Part shown: positions 35,438 through 45,124 of the stretch, piece by piece
Layout of the letters: each line of letters opens with the position of its first letter
Numbering within the stretch: position 1 is the first letter of the stretch
Source: Hevea brasiliensis
Lineage: Eukaryota; Streptophyta; Magnoliopsida; Malpighiales; Euphorbiaceae
Length of the DNA: 64,000 nt
Assembly: GCF_030052815.1 (NCBI RefSeq)
Contig: NC_079498.1
Coordinates: 81,702,992-81,766,991 of the forward strand
Direction of reading: 5' to 3'
Made by a program: the position numbers and the translations under genes
Notes under the pieces: model-generated
Seen by the model: the letters and a program-made list of their open reading frames with translations, nothing else
Told to the model about the DNA's origin: nothing
Databases searched by the model: none

Positions 35438-38400
35438 ATGGAAGATCAGGAACAAGTACAGAACCTAAAAGGGTAGGTTTCCGAATTGAAAGATCAGGTC
35501 TCAGAACTTATGAGACTAATGAGGGAAATGTCCCAGAATAAACCCACAGCAGAGCCTAGCCTACCGCTACCTCCTCCACCACCTCCAACAAATGATCCAC
35601 ACCAAGCTTCAACTTCTTTTACCTTTCATTCACCAATTCCAGACCCGACAATCACTGTCAATCCGGATGCCATGAATAATGACTTACCTTACTCTCATTA
35701 CCCAACCGTTTCAAACACCGACCCATACCCTTCCATTCTAATCCCTCCAGTTCACTCCACCCCTCATCTCCCAGCTGGCGGAGCATTTCATGCAATGGGA
35801 GGAGAAAATAAGACGAGAGAAAACGAGAAACTATCTGCTCTAGAAGAGAGATTGAGAGCGATAGAGGGGCTGAATATGTATGGCTCAGTTGATGTGGCAT
35901 CACTTAGATTGGTTCCCGATGTGGTGGTGCCACCCAAGTTCAAGGTCCCTGATTTCGACAAGTACACAGGGAATTCAGATCCTCGCATTCACTTGGCCAC
36001 CTATATCGCCAAGATGTCTGCTCTGACAGAGGATGACAGACTGCTGGTCCACTTCTTTCATGAGAGCCTCTCCGGGGCAGCTTTGAGGTGGTGTATTCAG
36101 TTGGACAGGAGCAAACTGCGCTCCTGGAAGGATTTAGCTGATGCCTTCTTAAAGCAGTATAAATTTAACTGCGATGTGGCCCCCACAAGGAGGGATCTTC
36201 AAAACCTGGTGCAGAAGGACAGGGAAAGCTTCAAGGAGTATGCCCAGAGATGGAGAGAAAAGGCGGCAGAAGTACACCCTCCGGTGACTGACAATGAGCT
36301 GTGCTCTCTGTTCATTGAGACTTTGAAAGCCCCCTATTTCAATTTGATGATTGGGAACACTTCCAACAGCTTCTCTGACATCATACAGGCCGGTGAAAGA
36401 ATAGAGGCCAATCTAAGAATGGGACGGTTGCAGGAGTTGGCTGAGAACCCTGCGAAGAAGACTGCCAGCTTTGGCAAAAAGAAGGAGGGTGATGTGCATT
36501 CTGTCACCCGTCAAAACAATTATTCTCCATTCCCTCAAAACAATTATCGGCCATATCCTCCCCCTCATGGCCAAACAGTCGCAAACATTCCACCTCCTTT
36601 CCCTAATTATCCACACCTGCGCCCACAATATCCCCCACCTACAAATTACCAACCGAGACCACCTCCTCCTCCTGCTCAACCAAGACCACCACAAAACAAC
36701 CCAAGACTCCCAAGAAACCCTGATCCACCTCTTCCCCTCCCGCTCAGTGAAATATACCGATACCTTGTCGCTATAAACCAAATTGTACCAGTTCCTCTAG
36801 ATCCAATTCAGCCTCCATATCCCAGGTGGTATGATGCCACTGCCCGTTGTGAATATCATGGAGGGGCACAAGGGCACTCAACTGACAACTGCGGAGCACT
36901 CAGAGGAAGAGTGCACGCTTTAATCCGGAATGGATGGCTAAAAATTGAGGGAAATGGTTCCCTCCCCAATGTCACCACAAACCCATTACCCAACCATAAT
37001 GCGTGTAATGGAGTAAATATGACGGAGCCGGATGAAGAGAGGTTGGCACCAGAGGTGGATGAGTTAGTTCCTCACTTTGAGGAAATTTTTGCCATGGCAA
37101 TGAGGGAAGGTTATCTTTGCCCTCAGGTATCCGAATCAGGAAAAGGCACGGGATGTCCATACCATGGAAGGACAGGTGATCATAAGTTACAAGACTGTGC
37201 GGGATTCCGTCAAGAGGTACAGAATTTGCTGTCCCTCAAAATTTTAAGATGCCAAAGGAGATCGAAAGTGGAGAACGAAGTAAATACCGCCAGGTTTGGC
37301 CAAAATACCTCTACCCCAAAATTAACCTACTCTGTCCCCAATGCCCCAGTAACCTCGCCGCCAGTAATGGTTATCCGAGCCCCATCTCAGCTCCCTGTTA
37401 CCAACACCCACGCCATACCTTGGAACTACAATTTCCAAGTCTTCACTCAAGGAGCGTCAAGCAGTACATCAGCTCCTAATCTTGCCTCACCTCCACCACC
37501 TCCAAAACCATGTTTTACTCCTCATGAGCATTTTAGAATGACTTATGCCAGACCTACCACCAGTGCTACTCCCCAGGTTAATCCTCAACCTGTCACTACC
37601 ACAAAATCCTCCTCGCATGAGCAAGAAGTTGAGTTCATAACTCGAAGTGGGAGGTGTTACGGGAACGAAGAGAAAGAAAAGAGAAAAGGGAAAGTAAAGA
37701 TGGGAGAGTCACTGAAGAACATTGAAGAGGAGGTTAAAAAGACAGAGGAAGTAGAACCTACTGGACATAAAGAAGAGGAGGAGCTGCTGCTCCAAATAAT
37801 GAAACAAAGTGAGTATGATGTAGTGGAACAGTTGAGAAAGACACCTGCCCGAATTTCACTGTTATCGCTGATCCTGAGCTCAGAAGTGCACCGGCAAGCC
37901 TTGCAGAGAATCCTGGATCAGGCCTTTGTAAACCCCGACATTACTCTGGGGCAGTTTGAGAAGATAGTGGGACAAATCCAGACATCCAGTTTTGTCACTT
38001 TCTCGGAGGACGAGATAGACCCTGCGGGTTTAAGGCACACTAAAGCTCTGCATGTAACAGTGAAGTGTAAAGGTTGTATAGTGGCCAAGGTCCTTATTGA
38101 CAATGGATCAGCGCTCAATGTACTGCCTAATACCACCTTAGCTAGGCTGCCGGTTGACCAATCTGATATACGTCAGAGTGCTATGGTGGTAAGAGCCTTT
38201 GACGGTACAAGGAGAGAAGTGCTGGGAGACATTGATCTGCCAATCCAAGTCGGTGCATGTACTTTCAACGTCACATTTCAGGTGATGAACATTGAGCCCG
38301 CATATACTATGCTATTGGGAAGACCTTGGATTCATTCAGCAAATGCTGTCCCTTCAACTTTGCACCAAAAGATCAAATATATTATGGACGGAAAAATCAT

Positions 38401-38940
38401 CACAGTGAAAGGAGAGGAGGCCTCGCTAGTCACCAAGCCACAATCACTCCCTTATGTGGAAGCGGCTGAGGAGTCGTTGGAAAGCTCCTTCCAGGCCCTT
38501 GAGTTACAAGAAACCAGAAATGAGAGGGCTATGGCTATGGTAGCCAAGATAATGACAAGGAGTGGGTACGAAGAAGGCAAAGGCCTAGGCGCCACATTGC
38601 AGGGAATCTTTGAACCCATACCAGCTATCCAGAAGGTAGGCCGCTGCGGTTTGGGTTATGAGGAAGATGCCCTTATGGATGGGCATTTCTGGATGAGGAA
38701 AATGCTCCGGGATCAAAGGTTCGAACAGAAAATGGGAAAGATGAAAGTAGTCCCTAGAATCACGGAGATCTTTACCAAACCGGTTATTGAAAATCCGGCA
38801 GAGGTAGAAGAATCGCCCGATGAACCATCCATTGGTGTCATCCATTTCGATTCCTTGTATGAAGCTCTAGTCTCACCGATAGCTGAGGGGCAGGAACTAG
38901 ACAACTGGACGGCAGAGGACATCCCTGTACTCAATTTTGA
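35438..38940 (+). CDS. Element C gag-protease with G-patch (exon 1 of polyprotein)
   Basis: The likely start is ATG 35438 (MEDQEQVQNLKG). One TAG at 35477-35479, probably a former CAG, separates it from a 1152-codon open frame from 35486. Residues below count from 35486. A Pro-rich N-terminus is followed by retrotransposon gag at about 150-310 (FKVPDFDKYTGNSDPRIHL, FKEYAQRWREKAAEV). A Pro-rich linker follows, then two Cys/His clusters (CEYHGG..H..NC near 456 and CPYHGRTGDHKLQDC near 555). The aspartic protease loop is LIDNGSALNVLP near 870. A G-patch lies near 1013-1060 (TRSGYEEGKGLGATLQG, then CGLGYE). The frame ends in TTTTGA followed by GTAAAG, which is both a stop and a splice donor. Well preserved apart from the one TAG. 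Confidence 0.85.
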
Positions 38941-39123
38941 GTAAAGTACCTTTGGTTATCTACACTTGATCATTTTGTCCATGGTGACAAGTGTAATACT
39001 GTAAATGGACCTTTTTCTTATGGCATAAACGTTAATGAATTAATAGCGCATTTTAAATCTAATTCTCTCTTTCTTTCCTTTTGAATTCCATCCTTGTAAT
39101 ACGTTCTATTTTTATTCATTCAG
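38941..39123 (+). other. Predicted spliceosomal intron of element C (183 bp)
   Basis: Donor GTAAAG starts at 38941 directly after ...AATTTTGA. The acceptor is a pyrimidine-rich tract ending TTATTCATTCAG at 39123. Removing it joins GA to G and opens one frame from protease into RT, eliminating the TAA at 38942-38944. Introns at this position are known in Ogre elements. Splicing itself cannot be shown from DNA. Confidence 0.75.
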
Positions 39124-42100
39124 GACCATTCATCAATTAACACCTAATAATCCAATAGACTCAGAAATTCCTCTGGTTAATTTCGAAATCCCTATAACTG
39201 CCATTACTTCAAGTGATTCTGAGGAAGACCTTACAGAAGAAAGGGACGAAAGAGATAAGCCTTCCCTAGTGCCTTGTGGAGACAAAACGTGCACCATAAA
39301 CTTAGGCACGGAAGAAGTAAAAAGGGAACTTAAGGTAGTGGAGAGTGAAGAATTGGGAGATATGATCAGTTTGCTCAGGGAATTCCTAGACGTATTTTCT
39401 TGGAGCTATGATGACATGGTTGGTTTGGACCCCCAGATAGTGACGCACAAAATTCCCCTAATTCCGGGGACAATCCCGATAAAGCAGAAGTTAAGGAGAA
39501 TGAATCTCGACACACTGCTCAAAGTTCGGGATGAAGTCAAGAAACAGTATGACGCTGGGTTCCTGGTAGTGGTCAAATATCCCCAATGGGTGGCTAACGT
39601 CGTCCCGGTAATGAAGAAGGACGGGAGAGTCAGGGTGTGCGTTGACTACAGGGATCTTAATAAAGCAAGCTTGAAAGACGATTTTCCTCTCCCCCACATT
39701 GATGTGTTAGTTGACAATGCTGCGGGATTAGGCAGGTGTTCATGTATTGATGGGGCATCAGGGTACAATCAGATCCCAATGGACGAGGAAGACAAGGATA
39801 AGACTGCTTTCATCACTCAATGGGGAGTGTTTTGCTATCGGGTCATGCCTTTCGGGTTGAAGAATGCTGGTGCTACCTACCAGCACGCAATGGTCACATT
39901 ATTCCACGATATGATGCATAAAGAAGTGGAGGTGTACGTGAATGATATGATCATTAAATCCAGGGGAAAAGAAAGCCATGTGCAGTCTTTGAGAAATTTG
40001 AGAGACTCGGAAATACCAGTGGCTGAACCACGCCAAATGCATATTGAGCTAGATGCGAAAGTTGTTGGGATTCATAGTAAGCGAGAACGGAATAGAAGTA
40101 GATCCAGGCAAAGTTCGAGCTATTCAAGAAATGCCATCGCCAAAAACAGAAAGGGAGGTGCGCAGTTTCCTGGGAAAATTGAACTACATATCAAGGTTTA
40201 TTTCCAACCTCACTGCCAAAGCTGAGCCTATTTTCAGACTACTCCGGAAGAAAAATTCCACCCAATGGGATTCAGCTTGCCAAGAGGCTTTTGAGAAAAT
40301 CAAGCAATACTTATCCAACCCACCAGTGTTGGTTCCACCCGTGGCGAGGAGGCCTCTTATCCTGTATATGGCGGTCCAACAGAACTCGATGGGATGCGTT
40401 TTGGGACAACATGACGATACTGGCCGAAAGGAAAGGGCTATTTATTACCTGAGCAAGAAGTTCAATGATTGTGAGTCAAGGTACTCTTTCTTAGAAAAGA
40501 CTTGTTGCGCATTAGCCTGGACAGCGAATCGCCTCAATCACTACATGCTGAATCACAAGACATGGCTCATCTCCAGGATGGATCCTATCAAATATGTATT
40601 CGAAAGCCCATTCGTGCCAGGTCGGATAGCCAAGTGGCAGGTCATACTCTCTCAATATGACATAGTCTATATGACCTGGAAGGCAGTGAAAGGTAGCGTG
40701 ATCGCTGACCTCCTAGCAGAAAATCCCATCCAGGATTATGAAGCTCTGGATTTTGAGTTCCCTGATGAGCATATTAATGAAGTAGACTGCGGAAAAGAAG
40801 AGCCAGCGGATGTATGGGAAATGTATTTCGACGGAGCTGTTAATTTGTCCGGTAATGGAATTGGAGCTGTATTGATATCCCCAGATGGAAAACACTTCCC
40901 GATAGCTGTCAAGTTGAGGTTTGACTACACCAACAACGTCGCGGAATACGAAGCTTGTGTGATGGGTCTGCAGGCTGCCATCGAAATGAAAATCAGGAAG
41001 TTGGAGGTATACGGAGACTCAGCCCTGATTATTTATCAAGTCAAGGGAGAATGGCAAACCAAGGATCCCAAGCTAATCCCATATCAAAAGTACTTACTAG
41101 AGCTGATTAAGAAATTCGAAGAGATCTCTTTCACTCACCTTAGTCGAGACAAGAATCAATTTTCTGATGCCTTAGCCACTCTAGCCGTTATGGCTCAAAT
41201 CGAAGAAGGGCAGATGACTCAGATATTGAAGATTAAGGCAAGGAATGAGCCAGCTTATTGCTTCATGATTGAGGAAGAACCCGACGGTAAACCTTGGTAT
41301 CATGACATCCTGGTCTACTGCAGAACCAGAGAATTCCCCTCAGGGGCAAACCGAAACGAAAAGAGGATGCTTCGGAGATTAGCATTGGGATACTTCCCCA
41401 GTGGTGAAACCCTATACAAGAGAGGGTCCAACGGTGAACTATTGAGATGTGTGGATGCAGAAGAGGCGAAGAAAATCCTTTTTGAGACTCATGAGGGAAA
41501 TTGTGCAACCCATGCCAATGGGCACATGATGGCTAAGCAAATCATGCAACGGGGATATTTTTGGACTACAATGGAAAAGGATTGCATCGAGTATTTCCGA
41601 AAATGCCATAAGTGTCAAATCTATGCAGATCCGATAAATGTGCCGCCTCATAAATTGTTCAACCTCGCCTCACCATGGCCTTTCACAATGTGGGGCATCG
41701 ATGTGATTGGTCCCATCAACCCTAAGGCATCCAATGGGCACAGATTTATCCTAGTAGCTATCGACTATTTTTCTAAGTGGGTCGAAGCCACGTCATATGC
41801 CCATATCACGCAGAACACGTTTCTCAAATTCCTCAGAAATAATATCATCTGCCGGCATGGCCTCCCTGATGAAATCGTCACTGATAACGCTAAGAATCTG
41901 AATGGTCCAAGGATTCAAAAATTGTGTGATCAATACAAAATCCGACATCTCAATTCCTCCCCATACCGTCCCCAGATGAATGGAGCGGTGGAAGCCGCAA
42001 ATAAAAATCTAAAGAGGATAATCCGGAAAATGACGATCACGTATAGGGATTGGCATGATATGCTTCCTTACGCTCTCCACGCATACTGGACTTCTGTAAG

Positions 42101-42543
42101 AACCTCAACCAGGGCAACTCCATACTCACTGGTTTTCGGGATGGAAGCGGTATCACCTATTGAAGTTGAAATTCCTTCCCTAATGATTCTGAAGGAATCA
42201 GGGATTGATGAGTCAGAATGGATCCAGTCAAGGTTGGATCAGTTAAACTTGCTAGATGAGAAAAGGTTAGCGGCTGACATGTCATGGGCAGTTATACCAA
42301 ATGAGGGTGGCTAGAGCATTTAATAAAAGCGTTCGCCCACGCGAATTCCAACCCGGGGACCTAGTTCTGAAGAAAGTGCTGCCAAATCAAAACGATCCCC
42401 GGGGCAAATGGTCACCAACCTACGAGGGACCCTATGTGGTTAAAAAGGCATTTTCTGGAGGAGCCTTGATCTTGACCCACATGGACGGTAAAGAATTTCC
42501 AAGACCAGTGAATGCTGACACCGTCAAGAGATACTATGCCTAA
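39124..42543 (+). pseudogene. Element C RT, dual RNase H and integrase (exon 2), one frameshift
   Basis: RT from 39480: VMKKDGRVRVCVDYRDLNKAS, MPFGLKNAGATYQHAM, and a palm motif at 39935-39946 reading Y-V-N-D where Y-V-D-D is expected (AAT at 39941-39943). An indel near 39985-40000 shifts frame. The second frame is open from 40053 to 42314. The first RNase H (about 40360-40700) has LILYMAVQQNSMGCVLGQ. The second, archaeal-type RNase H, spans about 40820-41190 and keeps all four acidic positions (YFDGA, AEYEA, GDSALI, FSDALA). Integrase from 41490 has the HHCC finger (CHKCQ), Asp in GIDVIGP, Asp in VTDNAKNLNG and Glu in GAVEAANKN. The C-terminal tail ends at 42543 (RYYA). Only RT is catalytically lost. 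Confidence 0.88.
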
Positions 42544-42559
42544 AAAAAAAAAAAAAGAG

Positions 42560-42780
42560 TAGGGGTGAAAACCCGAAAGGGCGCTCCTAGCAAAATGTGT
42601 GAAAGAAGGCGAAAACCCTGAAGGGGCGCTTTCTGTAAAATGAGTAAAGGATGAAAACCCGAAAGGGCATCCTGAAAGAGCGCGTAAAAAAAAATAACCT
42701 AGGGGTGAAAACCCGAAAGGGCATCCCACGAACCAAAAGGGAGAAATAAGGAACGGGGTATGAAACCGAGAATGGAGAGG
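42560..42780 (+). repeat. Hairpin cluster 1 after C polyprotein: tetraloop-capped stems
   Basis: Four good units and one eroded unit follow the stop codon and a poly-A run. Each good unit has an outer stem, a 4-nt A bulge, CCC, a tetraloop and GGG. Unit 1: outer stem 42561-42567 with 42582-42588, loop GAAA. Unit 2: 42604-42611 with 42627-42634, loop TGAA. Unit 3: 42648-42653 with 42668-42673, loop GAAA. Unit 4: 42702-42707 with 42722-42727, loop GAAA. The eroded unit is near 42756-42775. Outer stems differ in sequence yet stay paired. Confidence 0.75.
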
Positions 42781-43085
42781 CAACCGTCACGGCACGAGGC
42801 TTCAGAAAACTTGAAATAATGGCAGTTAAGGGATTTCAAAATTAGCCACAGGGAATATGTGAGAGCTATCCTTGTACCCTTCCTCTTTGAAACTTCTTCT
42901 TTGTTTTTATTAAAACCGTAATAAAATCACACTTCATTCCCCATGTTTCTATCTTTCCCTTATATTTATCTTTCTGCAATCTCATTATTTAATGCGCTAT
43001 TTAATCAGTTAAATTTTTGCCATAAGATTAAGATTTGACAATTGATAACCTCATGTACTTTACTATGAAATTTGCAGGGAATGAC
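42781..43085 (+). other. Element C 3' spacer between hairpin clusters
   Basis: AT-rich noncoding sequence without a recognisable gene. It ends in a poly-A run (43087-43109) like the one that precedes cluster 1 (42542-42556), which suggests the hairpin region arose by duplication. Confidence 0.5.
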
Positions 43086-43107
43086 CAAAAAAAAAAAAAA
43101 AAAAAAA

Positions 43108-43190
43108 AACTAGAGGTGAAAACCCGGAAGGGCGCTTCTAGTTATATAGACGAAGGGGAAGTAAAAACCCGCAAGGGCGCTTTTCGGGAG
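43108..43190 (+). repeat. Hairpin cluster 2 after C polyprotein
   Basis: Unit 6 has an 11-bp outer stem (43108-43118 with 43133-43143), AAAA, CCC, loop GGAA, GGG. Unit 7 has CCC (43168-43170), loop GCAA, GGG (43175-43177) and an outer stem 43151-43157 with 43180-43186, with a larger purine bulge. An eroded unit follows near 43200-43215. Loops GGAA and GCAA are still GNRA type. Bases 43191-43345 hold nothing else that I recognise. Confidence 0.72.
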
Positions 43191-43345
43191 AAAGAAAAAA
43201 ACAGAAAAGGGGCATTTGAAGAAATGGGGTCATAGGTTAAGTCTTGCAACTCGTCCTCCATTCATCATTGGTCTTCGGGATTCTGTTAAGTACAATTCAT
43301 TGGGAAAGAACTTCTCGTGTCCGGATTAGGCTTGCTTTGTAAGTG

Positions 43346-44380
43346 CAATTTACATTTCCTGTTATCAACCTCTAGTTCCTTGATCTAAGTTGATTTTAAT
43401 TTCCAGCAATTTAAATTTCCTGTTATCAACCTCTGGTTCCTTGATCTAAGTTGATTTTAATTTCCTGCAATTTAAGTTTCCTGTTATCAACCTCTAGTTC
43501 CTTGATCTAAGTTGATTTTAATTTCTAGCAAATTAAATTTCCTGTTATCAACCTCTGGTTCCTTGATCTAAGTTGATTTTAATTTCCTGCAATTTAAGTT
43601 TCCTGTTATCAACCTCTGGTTCCTTGATCTAAGTTGATTTTAATTTCCAGCAATTTACATTTCCTGTTATCAACCTCTGGTTCCTTGATCTAAGTTGATT
43701 TTAATTTCCAGCAATTTACATTTCATGTTATCAACCTCTGGTTCCTTGATCTAAGTTGATTTTAATTTCCTGCAATTTAAATTTCCTGTTATCAACCTCT
43801 GGTTCCTTGATCTAAGTTGATTTTAATTACCTGCAATTTAAATTTCCTGTTATCAACCTCTGGTTCCTTGATCTAAGTTGATTTTAATTTCCAGCAATTT
43901 ACATTTCCAGTTATCAACCTCTGGTTCCTTGATCTAAGTTGATTTTAATTTCCTGCAATTTAAATTTCCTGTTATCAACCTCTGGTTCCTTGATCTAAGT
44001 TGATTTTAATTTCCTGCAATTTAAATTTCCTGTTATCAACCTCTGGTTCCTTGATCTAAGTTGATTTTAATTTCCTGCAATTTAAATTTCCTGTTATCAA
44101 CCTCTGGTTCCTTGATCTAAGTTGATTTTAATTTCCTGCAATTTAAATTTCCTGTTATCAACCTCTGGTTCCTTGATCTAAGTTGATTTTAATTTCCAGC
44201 AATTTAAATTTCCTGTTATCAACCTCTGGTTCCTTGATATAAGTTGATTTTAATTTCCTGCAATTTAAATTTCCTGTTATCAACCTCTGGTTCCTTGATC
44301 TAAGTTGATTTTAATTACCTGCAATTTACATTTCCTGCTATCAACCTCTGGTTCTTTGATCCAAGTTGATTTTAGTTCGA
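43346..44380 (+). repeat. 61-bp minisatellite in C 3' UTR, 17 copies
   Basis: The word TTGATCTAAGTTGATTTTA recurs with a strict 61-bp period from 43380 to 44356 (16 intervals). Units are nearly identical, varying mainly at TTCCTGCAA against TTCCAGCAA. Each unit contains ATCAAC and GTTGAT, which could pair. Arrays between integrase and the 3' LTR are known in Ogre elements and can seed satellite DNA. Confidence 0.95.
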
Positions 44381-44469
44381 CTTCTGTTGCCAATTTCTAG
44401 GTCACCAACTTAAGTGTGCTTTAGCTCCCTAACTTCGAACACCTAATCGTCCAAAATATGAGTCTGAAT

Positions 44470-44531
44470 CTTTACATAATTCCTACATGGGAAATTTTCC
44501 CTTTAATAGAAATTATGTAAAGAGGGGCAGC
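44470..44531 (+). promoter_or_regulatory. Polypurine tract of element C with nested hairpin upstream
   Basis: AAAGAGGGGCAGC (44519-44531) directly precedes the LTR start TGTCGACACC. Arms CTTTACATAATT (44470-44481) and AATTATGTAAAG (44511-44522) are perfect complements over 12 bp, with a smaller GGGAAA / TTTCCC palindrome (44489-44501) in the loop. The 3' arm overlaps the start of the tract. Confidence 0.8.
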
Positions 44532-45124
44532 TGTCGACACCATATTTTGGCCGATCCCCAAAATCAATAAAACTTCGAAACCGATCCCCAGTACTAAGTC
44601 TCCTTTTGACAGCTAATCACATTTCCGATCCCTCTTTGATAGACAGTCACATTTTCGATCTCTCCTCACAAAGAATTGAATCAATGCTAAGTCCTCACAT
44701 CAGTCAAAGCCTTACCAGTCTATTAAATCGCTCACCGATCTCTCAAACCCATTGTCGAATCTCCAGACCAGTCAAGTATATTCCTGATCTCTGTTGACAA
44801 ACGAAATGAACTGACAATAGATCTTTTCTTACCAGTTTTATTGCCGATCTCTCTTTCAAAAGTTTAAGAATGATTAAAGGTTCCGTACCGGTTTAATGAT
44901 GACCCCGATCCTAAGTGTTTAAGCCGATTTTGACCAAGTCCTGTTTACCGATCTCATGCTCATTGTGTTTTCCGATCTCTCACACTTAGGTTAACAATCA
45001 TTTTCAGTTATTTCAACATACTCAGACAATCAAGTGTTTAATAATTTAAAAATTTTCCGATCATAACCATTCATCGAACAAAAAAGGGCATTCCACTTCA
45101 TTTCATTTCAAAAATTTGTACAAG

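Noticed and set aside
43035..43235. Repeat peptide VKTRKGA as a coding explanation for the hairpin cluster
   Set aside because: In cluster 1 the same reading is broken by stops, while the hairpins remain.
43346..44380. Direct repeats resembling a CRISPR array
   Set aside because: The repeats are head to tail with no unique spacers, and they lie in the 3' region of a plant retrotransposon.
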